Of a DNA stretch of 38,112 bases, positions 1 to 12,394 are shown in pieces. The stretch is from Elysia marginata (Eukaryota; Mollusca; Gastropoda; Plakobranchidae). Location of the stretch: NCBI GenBank assembly GCA_019649035.1, contig BMAT01004065.1:496163-534274 (forward strand). The letters are read 5' to 3'. The first letter of the stretch is position 1. Each line of letters opens with the position of its first letter. A program made the position numbers and the translations under genes. A model generated the notes under the pieces. It had not been told where the DNA came from, searched no databases, and saw only the letters and a list, made by a program, of their open reading frames with translations.

Positions 1-3000
1 GGGGGGTCGATCTGGATCTGCTCATTCATGCAGATGTGTGCTATTGTGATCTTGCCACACAAGGCGCCGACACTGAATTTTTAATGGTGTGCCTTGTCTA
101 GCGTGATCTGATTGTTGGCCAGCACTCTTTATTGTTCTGAAACTTGCAGATTTTCGCTGAGCTTACTTTCAGGCTAAAGTAACACCGGGAAAGCAACGCT
201 AAGCCACCGGACTCGTCTCTGTAAAATTGGAAATAAAGGCTACTTTCAGCAATATACTACAAGCACACATAAGCAACCATACTCTAAATCAGTATTCTCT
301 TCAGCAGATATCCTCTTAGTTTTAGTTTACATTAACTCGTTTTTCACAATTATTTTTCCTATTTCAACTACTTAAACTTTTGTTCTGTTAGTGTCGCCAG
401 AATACTATCAAATCATGATCTTGATGTAAAAACATACTTTTCCATGGTAACGATTTAAATCTTAGGCGTTTTAATAGATTTAACAACCACGGATCTTTAT
501 GGGGAAGAGTTAAACTAGAAGTTTTTACTAGAAAACTTGGTGAATTCACGGGTAGAAAAGTCTTTCACAAGAGTGGACTCATTTTTGGAAACCTTTGATT
601 TTCCTTTGACTTATCTTGATCTTAGGTTGTGGCTTTTTCTTCTCATGTGCAAGATCTAAATATACACGTCAATATATTTTATGTCCAGTAATTATTACTA
701 GCTATGAAATAACATACATTGACCAGGAATTTTTCCTTTCTCCCTGTGAATTAAAAAAAAAAGTAAAAAGGAAAAGCTTTCCAGGCCTTGTATTCAATTT
801 TTTTTTTTAATTTTCGAGTATAATTTTATTCTGTTGAAGCGGCTGCCCATGTACATGTAAATTTTTTTAATCCTTTGCTTGAAACTTTCTTTTATTTTTA
901 AATAAGAAGAATTGTTGCTTTTTCTGTATAGAGGCCAGGATGGGTTGGCTTAAAATCTGCAGAGATGAGACAAACCTGAACTTTGGTTGATCCTCCCCTT
1001 TATTTCTGGATCTTTTCATGCTCTGCTCTGCTTTACATTTTGTCGGTTTCACCTGTCAAGAGTATTAATGTTAGAATGCTTTGATGATATATTAATATTT
1101 GTAATTAGAAAGTCTAGTCAGTTATTAAGGAAACCCTTAATTCACCATAACCAATTGACCATTTTGACCCTGTGTCTTTTTTTCTTCCTCCAATTGAATT
1201 ACTTCTGTTTGCATTTATGTCCATAGCTATATCTCTATAAATCACACCAATTTAGACAATACAAACAATTATAATCCTTCAATAGTAAAAACAAAATGAT
1301 GTGTCTTGTCTCTTGCGTTATCTCAGCACCACTCATTAAATTTCTGAGGAAAAAAAAATTAAGCCTAATTTTTTAAGATATACATTTGTTCAAATTGCAG
1401 CAGCACTAATCATCAACACTGAAATACAGTTTACATTCTATTGTTTTTTTTTTTTTTTTTTTTCTCGCTTTGATATTTTATTTTTTTGTTGTGGATGTGA
1501 AAAAGAAAAAAAAAGTATATAGCAAGTTATATTTTAGTATTTTAACATTGAGAAACATGCAAAAAAATTTCATTTCTATAACTTTCAACTTTCTCATACA
1601 TATACATGTATATAAATTGAGTGAACCAGTCTGTGTCTGGGTTGTGCTTTTAGTTATGATTACTTAAGAAGACAATTCAGACTGCGATAATTCTTTTCAT
1701 AACGTTTTAATACCAGGTTGTGCTTATGTTAATTTCATAGTCCATTCTAAAGTATTTTTGTAATAAGTTGTGAATTTGTTAGCACAATGGTTCTCTTCAC
1801 TTTTTATATTTAGATTTAGATGTTCAGAGAGCTGATATTGTGCATGTAATTTGTTTCACAGAATTAATTATTTTTATTTTAATTTATGATTGTCGGTATG
1901 AACATCAAACATTTTACATATATTTTCTAGGAAGTACCTGAGAAAGTTACTTTCTTTACAGGTTACCAAAGTGAAAGTGATAAAATCTATACAGAAAAAT
2001 TGTGCAGGTGAACCTGACCTCTAATTTTCTGGATTAATTAAGAGCGGGTTTTAAAAGTAAAATCATACTTTCCTGGAGTCACTCAACCCCATTTCGGTTG
2101 CAATAAAAATTGATGATAAAGAACTTTTTTTCTCTATCGTGCATCAAAAAGCAACATCACTTCCCGTTTTCATGTCTATCTCCATGTTCATTAATGGTAA
2201 GTTACAAAATTGTAAATTTTTACATCTAAATCCTTAGCTTTCACTTTCTTGGGTGTCAACAGCTAACAAAAATTAAAAATAAAAATGGCCTGAAATATTC
2301 TTCAAAAAAGCTTGTTCTGTCTTTGATCAAGGGCATTTTCTTCTCCTCTTTCTTTCTCAGACCTGCTTTATTTGCTCGTTTTCACACAATACCTAAAATC
2401 TCTTTTAGGATGTTTTTAACTTAGCAAGCATTCAACACATAAATTAAGCTGGCTCGCCGAGAGTAAATTCTGTTGACCCCCCCTCTTTTTCTTTCTTCTA
2501 TTTGAGTATTAATATTTTATGTTTTACATCAATGCAAAAGCGAGAAGGAAAATCTTTCACAATAAAAAATATTCTCAAAGGATCAGGAGAGTTCCTTTTA
2601 TAGGCCAGTACAAGAAAAGACGTTAAAATTTTTTAATCTTTAAACAAGGCTGTTTTTATTCCTTTAAGAAATATTTTTAAACCAGACTTATTAAATTCTT
2701 GTCAAGGTTCCTTTCCTATGAGGACATGAAATAGATCTTCCCCATCGTGGCCATATTGTGATTGTCAATTTTATTTTGACTGCAGTTTATGCTCTCTCCT
2801 AAAATTTCTAGGTATGGGAGGGTGGAATGGTTATATCCCATGTGGTGCCAGAATGTCCCAATTTATGCCTTGATATGCGCATTCACTTTGCCCTCTCTTT
2901 AACATAACATTATGCTGAAGTTAAAAAGTTTTGATTATAATGTTATATGATGTTAATTTATATGAATACTATGTAACTACTATATATACATAAATATATT

Positions 3001-3044
3001 CATAAATTTATATTAAATAAAACACAATTATGTTGATATTTGTT
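1..3044. other. No recognisable gene; T-rich on plus
   Basis: The first ~235 bp are richer in GC, with short open frames on plus (one ending THEF-type residues ..GADTEFLMVCLV), and an AATAAA-like GGAAATAAAGG at ~230. After that the plus strand is T-rich. This would fit the last exon and 3' UTR, or an intron, of a plus-strand gene to the left. A possible acceptor at ~2811 (AAATTTCTAG) is followed by ~30 open codons in two frames. Neither is recognised. Confidence 0.3.
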
Positions 3045-3266
3045 TTCTACATTAAATTTGAAAACTATGACATGTTTTTTTCAATGGTTCTTACCTAAAT
3101 CTCAGCAGGGTCACGTGCATCTTGGTAAAACACCAATCTCTTCTGCCTTCTTCTTGCACATTGCGCACCACTTTGTGTGGTGTGATGGGACAAGAATATA
3201 CACAGCTTATATAAAGCGCTCTTGGAGTACTTTAGATAAACATCCCCGCACCAATAGTAAGAACAG
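3045..3266 (+). repeat. Dispersed repeat A, copy 1
   Basis: It shares with 14286-14525 (inverted) and ~37350-37551 (direct) the blocks GTGCATCTTGGTAAAACACC, a CACTTTGTGTGGTGTGATGG-type block and CGCACCAATAGTAAGAA. The similarity to copy 2 includes the outer TTCTACATTAAATTTGAAAA part. No terminal inverted repeat or poly(A) tail was seen, so the class is unknown. Confidence 0.7.
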
Positions 3267-5852
3267 CAAGGTAGAATTAGGTCAGAACCATTATGTGCTT
3301 TCTATTTCTCCTAAAATAGAAAAGGATTATCTATAAAATGATGTTCGTGTCTATATTATTGAACAAGCACAGCATGTCCCTTAGCCATACTGTACATTAT
3401 TTTTGCTTGCTTGCTGGTGTGTATACATGTGTCATGTACAGTAGATTTTATATATGTGCAGCAGTTTTAACCAGAAGGAGTGAATGGTGACAAAGATCTC
3501 GGTGAGCAGCCTAGCACTCGATGGTACATGTTTGACTTCTACTAGTGTCTTTCTCTCCCTTTTTCAAAGCAAATACTTGTTGTTTATTATGCCCACATTT
3601 GAAACAGCTTGTGTGCACAAGTATGTGTGGGGAGTGTGACAGTCTGTATAGCAGGCCAGTTTGATACATGTAGTGTGAAACAAAGTAGTAATTTTGCAAT
3701 ATTTGACTTTGAGTCTTAACTTGTCTAATGTTTTCAAAACTGGGACTTATATAATATGTAAAGGTTATAAAAATTATCTTGATATCTGCACTCAGATGAA
3801 AGTTGTCACTATCAGACAATCCATTAGGTGTTTTAGCACCTTTAAATAGGTACATAACAAAAGGGCTTACATTTGAATTGGCTGTTGCCCGTGGAGGCAA
3901 GTATTCTAGTTTTACTTGCATTTTCATATTCTAAAAAAACAAGACCAAAAAATCTGGCTTTTTGCCATATTTGAATGAAATTCCAACATATTCACAAAGG
4001 TGACTTCTAAACTATGAATGAACTAGAAAAAAACCTTTCCACACTCAGTCATGTCGTAAGCATGCTAGTTGAAACAATTAAAAAAAAAAGATTCTCAGAG
4101 AAATACACATCAAAACTTTTGTTCTCTTTTTTAAATCAAAGCCATTTAAAATGTAAGGCAGATGCAGTGTTAGGGTAAATGGAAAATGCTAGATGTGTGG
4201 ATAATGCTGTGTGCTCAGAGGTAATGGGTAGCTCTGTTGCCATGTGTTGAGCAATTCAGGAATTAAATGATCACTGAGAAGTATGTTGTTAAAACCGCTT
4301 TGAAACCACATGGTAGATAAGATGATTTGAGTTGTCTTTGCTGTATTTTTTTTTGTGCTTTTAATCTTCCCTCTTCTTGCTACACAGACACAGTCACCTG
4401 CTGGAGCATCTTTTCATTTTTGTCTTTTCTTACTATACTGCCTCTATTAATATGACTTTATTATTATTATATTAAGACAAAGTGTTGTTTTAGGATGTGG
4501 CTGCTGCCCTATGTGTTTAAATAAGACACGAGACACAATGGTAAAAATAAACTGAACAGTTTTTGGCATTCAAAGAAAATGTATTGGAAAAAAAATTCTC
4601 TTAACTAGTTTTTGCCTCTTGTATAATTGGAATATATATTTTAATATAAAGTTATTACAGGATTTTTTATTTTCATCGAAGTGCATACCCCAAACCTTTC
4701 TCTTCCCAAGTCAGCGAAGCATAACATAGTTTTGAGAAGATATATTAAGGTCTTGACATAATCTTCATAGGCCGAGGATTTTCAAATTAAGAGTTATGTT
4801 CCCAATTCCTGCCAATGTAATGGAAAAAGAAAGGAGACTTTTTTTTCTTTTAATTATAAGAACCTTTGTTCAGCTTATATATTCTCTCATGGCAAAATGA
4901 GACATTTTGTTGTCTAGGGGATTTGAATTTTAAAGAATTCATAGTGAAGTAGTAAGAAAAAGTATTGCAGTTTTTTTAAAATAACTTAAAAAATCTCCTT
5001 TATCTTCCAATCTTTTTCATCTTTTACTGTTTTAGAGTGTCCATGTATTTGGATTGAGTTCCAAAATGTCTTATTTTGTGACTATGCTATTTATTGTAAT
5101 TGTTTTCTCTCTTTAATTCTTTTCTTCAGTGCAAATGCCGACTGTGCAATTATTATAGCTACAAAGTGTAGCCATACTTCTTGATTTTTATATGGTATGA
5201 AAATGATGCATATAGTGTAGCTGTATTTCAAGCTTTTTTTCTCTCTCTTTCTAGGTCCCACTTTTATGAAATATCTATGACTGGGGATGTTTTAGTTGTA
5301 TGTTTTGTTTTTTTTAAATAGCGTCTTAAAACTCTGCAGCACTTAAAGTGAAAAGAACAAGGCTTTTTAGTTTATTTCAGTTGACTCTAAAATCTTGGAA
5401 ACCGTTGTTTTTAGACATCCATTTAATATTTTTTTAGACTGGTTTATCGTATGATTCCTATTCTTGCTGCTATTATTTATTTTGACTTTTACAATATTTC
5501 TCTAACCTGGTGCTGAAAATGCCTCGACGATATCTGTGCTTGTCTTTCTTTTGTTGTTTAGACAGCCACTTCGTCCAGGGAATATTACTTTTAACATAAT
5601 GATGTGCATGTTTTGATACACACGTTTGTCAGTGTTTGCTTCATTTCTTATTGTGCAAATATGTCATCTTTTCACTTATATCATCCATTCATTTTTTAAA
5701 CTCTTCCTTTATAATGAGCATCTTGCAAATTGTTTTATTTCCTCTTGCAGGAAAAAATGAATTAAAAAATCATACTTTGATAATAAGAGTTTCTCCTTTT
5801 TTTTAATGCGATTTTTATGAACATCAAAAGTAGTTTGCTTGTGCAACATTGT
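3267..5852. other. No recognisable gene
   Basis: AT-rich and T-rich on plus from ~4300. A minus-strand frame of ~138 codons at 3511-3927 has no similarity I recognise and no convincing splice borders. Confidence 0.5.
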
Positions 5853-5863
5853 CTATGTATTAC
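5853..5863. repeat. SINE target-site duplication, left copy
   Basis: CTATGTATTAC, identical to 6103-6113 on the other side of the SINE. Confidence 0.85.
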
Positions 5864-6102
5864 GAATTGAAGGATATTTTTTCAAGCCCAATTCCACTTC
5901 AAAGGTGCTCTCAGGGCTTGGGTCCCAATGACAATGTACGGGCTGCCACCCAGAGACTAGCGGGGATATCATGACTTAGCCTCAGCCGGTCACATTATAC
6001 TGACACTGACCCAACCAGTAGGGGCCTGGACTGTGCTCGGCTGAGGCTCAAACCCGAGACCTCGGAGCGAGGCCTCTACCAACTGAGCTATCTAGGCCCC
6101 CC
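5864..6102 (-). repeat. tRNA-derived SINE, minus orientation
   Basis: Read on the minus strand, the head (~6102-6031) is tRNA-like. It has an A box in TAGCTCAGTTGGTAGAG, an anticodon-arm-like GCCTCGCTCCGAGGT and a B-box-like GGGTTTGAGCC. It is followed by a ~165-bp body and a short tail (AAAAAATATCCTTCAATTCG). It is flanked by identical 11-bp duplications CTATGTATTAC at 5853-5863 and 6103-6113, which fixes both ends. The perfect duplication suggests a fairly recent insertion. I cannot name the family. Confidence 0.85.
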
Positions 6103-6113
6103 CTATGTATTAC
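6103..6113. repeat. SINE target-site duplication, right copy
   Basis: CTATGTATTAC, identical to 5853-5863. It adjoins the tRNA-like head, which ends in a C-run on the plus strand. Confidence 0.85.
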
Positions 6114-7759
6114 AGTCAATAATTTGTTGCCTTGATGTATCTCCAAGAAAATGTTTTGTGAAAATCAACTTTTATTTGTTTTTGCTACTTGTTTTCCAAA
6201 ATAAGAAAAAATTAATAAAATGATAGTGTATGTCATCATGTATAGCATTTGAAATAATCAAAAATTTTTACCCTAAGCCAAATGGTCTAGACTTAAATTC
6301 AAAAATAGGAAATTGTCTACACCATGGTCTAGACAAACTCATTTGTCTTATTAAAGAATCACAAACAAATTAATGCATTCTAAAAATTTGCTAATCAGTA
6401 ATGTCTATTGTCAGTTTTGTGTTACATGTAATAATTAGATGTAGATCAAAGAAGTTCTTGATTTTTTATGAATTTTTAAAATCTACCCGAAATGCCAGTG
6501 ACAGGCTATTTAAGTCCAAAAATAGGACAGTGTTCAGTGAGTTAAACCTTTGTAATATGAAATCTTCAAATTCTTTTCTTGAAATAAAAGTCAATCTGTC
6601 AACCTTCAAAATCCCCTTGATTAAAGACCTAGGAGGGGGCCTTAGTTAAGGGATTGAATTACCATACTATAAGAGTAGACATCCTCTTTGTTCAAAGTCA
6701 AAAAGGGTAGTCTTAACTGAGGGGTTTCAAATTTACTCAAATCATAAGAAAAAAAAATCTCACTGGCTCAAAAGAACTTTTCAGGAGGTATAAGATTATC
6801 TATAAATGTTGAAATTTCACACATAAGAGTGACAAACCCATTTTATGGAAGACCTAACATTTTGTTTCATAGTTTTTTTTGTTTTGTTTGGGAAGTGAAA
6901 AAGCCAGTCTATACTAACATCATTTAAGGGCTTCCTGGGCATGATGGAAAATCCGTCAACACTTAACCCCCCTTTTGATCTTGATAAAGCTGAATTAAAT
7001 ATGGTACCTTTCATTTTCTCAAGCATGACGTACAGGTTAGAAAATTACCAATAAACTTATAAAGCCACAAAGAACTTTAAATAAAGGAACTCAACCATCG
7101 TAATGGCTAGGTTGACGATTTTTTCAATCGATAGTAAATTTTGTATTTAAGAATAATACAAAGAAGCATACCTGGAAATCAAATCTAAAGTAAAGATTGA
7201 CTTGATTCAACTGTAAAGCAAACCTAAAATTTATGGCCTATAGATTCTACTGTGTAATTTTTGTCCATCTTTCTACCTTTTCTTTTTAACGTTATAATTT
7301 AAGGCTTTCGGTAGCACACACAGACCAAGACAATTCTTGCCTCTACAGTATCCCTGATTCTTATTTTTTTATTCTGTTGAATAATTGTGTTCATAAACTC
7401 TGAGATGCAAGTGCCTGATGAAGGACAATTTTGACCCTTTATAATGTGCTCCGCCTGGCACTGATAACCAACATTTATTTGCCCCATAGAAACTTAATAG
7501 ATCGACTTCAAAAGGTCTGTACAAATTTCTTCTTGTACCTACTCAGCTGGACAACCCAAACAGGGACATTTTCATTAATGGTTTAGTTATTTTTTTAAAG
7601 TTTTACTGCTTTTTTGGACTAAGGAAACTGCCAAAAATCGGAAAACTTGCATCTTTGTTAACTGTACAAGTCATTACAAATTTATATTTTTTACAACTCA
7701 CTACCTTTGATATGTCTTAGAGCTGAGAATAACATCAGGAGACTGATTCATAGGAAAGT
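6114..7759. other. No recognisable gene
   Basis: AT-rich sequence with short fortuitous frames only. TGGTCTAGAC occurs twice near 6285 and 6325. Confidence 0.5.
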
Positions 7760-7909
7760 CACAGGTCCAGGACTAAAATTGTCGTAGCTGGTCTTAGTTT
7801 TTTTACTAGTCTAGTCGCTATTGATGTAAAACACAGGCCTAGGACTAAAATTGTCGTACATGTAGCTGGTCTTAGTTTTTTTACTAGTTTAGTCGCTATT
7901 GATGTAAAA
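7760..7909. repeat. Two-copy tandem duplication (72 and 78 bp)
   Basis: Unit 1 (7760-7831) and unit 2 (7832-7909) are near-identical, both running from CACAGG..AGGACTAAAATTGTCGTA to GTCGCTATTGATGTAAAA. Unit 2 has a 6-bp insertion (CATGTA) after GTCGTA, plus a few substitutions. Only two units exist, so this is a local duplication rather than a satellite. Confidence 0.9.
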
Positions 7910-8208
7910 TTTTTAGCCTACACAAATACTTCAGAAAAAGTGAGGGAATTCTGAGAAGTCAAATTGATATTCTAGAGAAAAAGCTATGGAAAGGGAGACA
8001 AAGTAAGAATGCAAGTCCATTAACCTTTTTTTATACATGGCATGGCAAGGGGAGAATCTCTCATTTCCTATAAAAATTTCTTTAAATTATAAGAATTAAA
8101 TGAAAATTCTCAAAACATCATAAGCTTCGATAAAATATATTATTTCGATCTGAAATCTTCCCACTTTTGCTTTAAGTTTAGCAAGTCAACATCCTTTATT
8201 TTTTTTAA

Positions 8209-9136
8209 GGCCAATCCAGATCTACATTCCAACCCAATACATTTTAACTGTGGTTTTAAATGCGCCAACTTATGCCATCCACACTAGAGGTGAAACTTTA
8301 ATGCCAATCTGTCAGCGCGTGAAGGGCTGCCTTGAGCGCCTGTGTCGCCTCGTGTGCTTTATGAACTTTGAAGCACACACACGTTACCATTAAATTTAAT
8401 CATTATCAAATAGGCTTATTGTGTCCGGAGGGTGTTGATTTTTTTACTATGGTTTCTTTTGTAGCTTCTTGGTCAAATGTGCGCACAAATTCCAATAATC
8501 TATTTTACGCACATTCTTTTTGTAACCGATTGCTGTACAGTGGTGATTCAATTTTCCACAGAGATTCCTCGGTTCTATATATTTCGATAAATTCTGAAAT
8601 GTGTGAATGAGACCAAGAAGCCATGGCGAGATTTAGCTACTACTTGTCTACTACTTGATAGATCTAGTATAGTCATTCAACACACTGCACATTCATTACC
8701 GGCACTGCACTATTGTGTGCTGGGCATGGAAATACCACTGGCAAAACAACATAGGCCTATGTAAACAATTAATGAAAAAACATGGGGAAAAAATAAGCAG
8801 TAAATCGAGACCTGTACGCTGGGACGTTATTAATTTTGGTTTTGGCACGCTGAATTAAAAAATCTTAATTATTTTTAATATCAGAGTGATATTTGTGGTT
8901 TTAATGCGTCTTAAAAATCCTCCCGGCTCGAAAAAGATCAAAGGGAAGCCGACAGACAGCGTCAAGCCTAGAAAAATATTAAGCATACTTGATGTTGATT
9001 GGAAGTCAGCCGATTTGTCAAAAGTTGTACGGGGAGCTTCAAAAAACCTATCCACACCTTCCATTCGGCAGCTCAAGCGGCACATTCGATAAACCCACCA
9101 ATCCACCTCTTGAAAGTTTGTAGATCTGGATTGCCC
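8209..9136. mobile_element. 928-bp DNA element with TTAA target site (piggyBac- or Kolobok-type)
   Basis: The ends are an 18-bp terminal inverted repeat, GGSCAATCCAGATCTACA, matching at 17 of 18 positions (8209-8226 and 9119-9136). Each end is directly flanked by TTAA (8205-8208 and 9137-9140), the target duplication of piggyBac- and Kolobok-type elements. The inside is locally richer in GC and CpG than its surroundings and holds an unassigned plus-strand reading frame that stops close to the right end. The superfamily choice between the two is not possible from the ends alone. Confidence 0.68.
8886..9095 (+). CDS. Unassigned reading frame inside the TTAA element
   Basis: An open frame without stops encodes about 60 residues from MRLKNPPGSKKIKGKPTDSV through RKILSILDVDWKSADLSKVV to RQLKRHIR, stopping about 40 bp before the element's right terminus. 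It is basic and looks protein-like. A possible acceptor (TTTTTAATATCAG) sits at its start. I do not recognise the family. Its position suggests the C-terminal part of a transposase or another element protein, but a short chance frame cannot be excluded. Confidence 0.3.
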
Positions 9137-9140
9137 TTAA

Positions 9141-10827
9141 TAGGAAAGAAAGAGACTTAGGCCCAAATACTACGTCTTAGTCCAGTACCCAGCAGTGTGT
9201 AAATTTAGGCCACAATTTTAGGCTGGAAAAATACCATGAATACGGCGTAGGCCTAGATTTAGACTCCCGCTCAATTTAGTTTATTATTTTGGCGCAAATC
9301 TAGCTACGTCCTCTTCATGAATTACTCTCCTTAAGCTTATTTTAATCAGAATTTTTCCATGTCCAGTTTATGTACTGGCACTGAATAATTTAAATTTTTA
9401 TGAACTTGCAGAACCAGCAAGTTCATAACGCTTGATAGCTTTAAAATAAAATTCCAACAATTTTTTAAAGGGAATGTGCGAAGAAAATATTACCTTTAAA
9501 ATTGAAAAAAAATTACCTTAGGCCTGTGGGGTCCTTGCTAGAAACGGTAGAGCCAAAAAATTTAGGCTTCTAATTTGGATTCATCACCAGTGGCAACAAG
9601 TCTACTTTCAGTTTCTTTCATATCCACTAGAATCCATCCCAAAAAAGTTTAATATCATGCATTTATACACAAAAAAAAATTTTTTTTTTCAAATAAAAAA
9701 GTTTATTCTTTTTCTACTGTATATGTTGATACCAATATCTTGAGACATTAAGGCTTACTGGTATCAGACAAAACAATGAATAAAGTTGCTTTTTCAAGTG
9801 GTAGATTAAATAAACTCAGGGATGTGCTTTGATATATAAAGTAACATACATAACCCTGTCCTGATAATTTTATACGAATCAAGGTTTATAACTTACAAAA
9901 TAAAATATTGGCATATTCTGAAATCCATAACCTGATCAAGTATGTATCCAAGAAGGGATACATGTATAGCAAGCAATCCCACACAATGATTGAATTGTGC
10001 TGATTGCTAATACACATGAGCAAACAGATTTTTTCTTTCATAGAGACAAAACTGAAATTGAAAATTTTCTTATTATAAACATTTATTATATGATATAACA
10101 TCATAGAATTAACCACAAAAACATTGAAACCATGGTTGAAAATTAGAAATTTACCAACTGGCGGGCTTTTGTGCTCCTTAAACCCTTTAAATTGAAAAAA
10201 AAAAATCTCACATCTTTTTGTTTGAAAAAAAAAAGGCCAAGTAAAATTCCTTGAAACAAACCTAGAAGAAGACAATTCAATTTTTATACACATGAAGCTG
10301 TTTATCAAATTTGCATGCTAGTTTTGATAACATCAGAGCGCAGATTTAAATTTTCAGGAACTAATGAATTATTTCTGTTGGCAGAATCTTTAATAAGCTA
10401 AATTGCTAGAGAGTGGAAAATAAGAGGAGATTCAAGATACAACAATACCGCTTAAAAATATGGTTTTTCAAAAATAAATGTGGAGTGTAAGGTACCAACT
10501 ACTAAAGCTCTTCATCATATCTGCTATGTACACCCCCAAACCTGAAATTTATTGACATGAGTATAAAAAGGTTAATTTTTTAAAGAGTTGTTATGAAAAT
10601 AGCAATATTTTAAGATTTAAGATTGACTGAGACTCAGATTTATAAAGACTTCGTTCATTATTTCTAAATGGGATACACCACGACAGTAAGGAACGTTCTG
10701 AAACTTTATAATATCTTGGAATATCTAAAATTTAGGGTGAATTCAAGTTACATTCTCAAATTTAGGACAAATTTAAGTTATATTTTGTCCCCCTCCAGTT
10801 TTAACAGACTGGACTGCAGATAATATA
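9141..10827. other. No recognisable gene
   Basis: AT-rich. A 140-codon minus-strand frame (9886-10308) is dominated by Phe, Ile, Asn and Lys from A/T runs and is judged fortuitous. Confidence 0.5.
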
Positions 10828-10829
10828 TA

Positions 10830-11967
10830 CAAGGATGAGTCAAAAAGTAATGCAAATTTTCTCACATTAAGCAATCTATTTGATCAGGTTCATCAAAATC
10901 TTACACTTTTACTTTAAACCTTTGGCCAGTTAAATTGATAAAATTGATGTTCAGTTGAAATGATGTAATTTCAAATGGCTGCCCAATCGCAAATCCATCA
11001 TCAACAAAAAGCTTTCAATTTATTTCTTTACAGATAGAAACTCAAAAACAGATTCACAAAAGACTTCAAAATTCCTCTTTAATTCAAGCAGTAGATGTTA
11101 TCAAAAGTTATAGGCAGATTCAATGCATCACAAACAGTTCTAGTGGGGACAATAGAACAGTTAATAGAATAAGAGACACCACACATCCCTTGCGACAAAA
11201 AAATTCAAGGAAGTTAACAAGTGCAAGGCAGAGAAATATGCCGGAAATGTCGGTCATGGTAACTGCATTTAGGGACATTTATAGCGAGATTCTCTCAATA
11301 AAAATTTACCCCATGGTACATTTATGGACAGCAGTATACTGAAACAGATTGAATCAAGAATTGGATGGATCAAACCCAATATAGAAATGGACAAAATTCC
11401 TTTTTAAAATGACAATGCCCATCATAAACCAGATATCTAAACCACAAAGATGATTTCGTTTGGAGATTTAAAAAAGCACATCCTATTTAATCTTCTGTTT
11501 TGGGACCAACAGGAGAAGTTAAACTGCAGAGGAAGAGAGATCTCTACAACGCACTAGACACACAACAATGGAGAAGGCTGTCTGCAAAAGACTAAATAGA
11601 AGTTGACGCGTCCAGGTTGAAGAACTAGGTCGCAGTAAATAATGGGTCAGGCTTGGTACCTTCAGGTTTTAACCTCTTCAGCCATTTAAAAGAGGCCTTG
11701 CGCAACAACCATTATGGCGACATCAAGTAAGTCACATCAGCCATGAACCCTTGTTTTACAGACCAACCTGAAGCGTTCTGAAAACCTGGGTGTTGGTGTC
11801 TCAAATAAACGTTGGACAGAGGTCATCTAAAGAGATGGAGACTGATGAGAAGTTGTCATCTGATTTCTAACTCACACCTTTAATTGAAAAAATCATACTT
11901 TCCATTTCATTCCAGGATTTTAATTTTAACGCTTTAAGAAAATGTGCATTACTTTTTAAATCAGTTG
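10830..11967 (+). mobile_element. Mariner-type transposon, full length but decayed
   Basis: Inverted ends share AAAAAGTAATGC and surrounding bases (10830-~10863 and ~11935-11967). Both are bounded by TA (10828-10829 and 11968-11969), the Tc1/mariner target duplication. The 1138-bp length fits a mariner. The plus strand retains interrupted transposase traces, such as a C-terminal FNLFSHLKEALRNNHYGD, comparable to the mariner motif around the last catalytic Asp (FHLFGPLKEALRGRRF). No intact frame remains, so the copy cannot encode a transposase. Confidence 0.82.
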
Positions 11968-12394
11968 TACACATCACAAAATTTCACAACTAGACTCGTT
12001 TTGTGGGAATGCTACACAATATGTATGTCAATGTGAAAAGTATCATATCATGCAAGTGCAATCTAGGTGAAGGAGCTGTCATAAAAGCAGGCCCAGAAAA
12101 AACTTTTTCATATCCAAGACTAATATATGTGGGGCATTAAAAACCAACAGTAATACAGGAAATATCTTGAGCAAATGAGGGTATTGTGCATTTAATAGGT
12201 TATTGTGTTATACAAGGGTCTTTTACAAACTGAAGTCAAAGTTTTGTTATCTTTTGGAACAATCAGTTGGTTTTATAAATTTGTAAACGGTGTGCATAAG
12301 TTTTTCAATGCACAAACATCTCTGCCTCTGCTCTAGGTCTCAACCTTGTTATTGCATGTTCCATGTTGACTAAACCCAAACAATATAGCTACCC

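Noticed and set aside
3511-3927. 138-codon minus-strand frame
   Set aside because: No recognised motif, no convincing splice borders and no promoter or poly(A) context; frames of this length occur by chance in a window this size. A search against protein databases would settle it.
6031-6102. A functional tRNA gene
   Set aside because: The tRNA-like segment is the head of a SINE with a body, tail and target duplication, and its arms do not pair as a full cloverleaf.
9886-10308. 140-codon minus-strand frame
   Set aside because: Composition is dominated by Phe, Ile, Asn and Lys from A/T homopolymers. It is judged fortuitous.
12205-12240. TACAAGGGTCTTTTACAAAC as the left end of the second mariner
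   Set aside because: It resembles some mariner termini, but no matching inverted copy was found after 13300.
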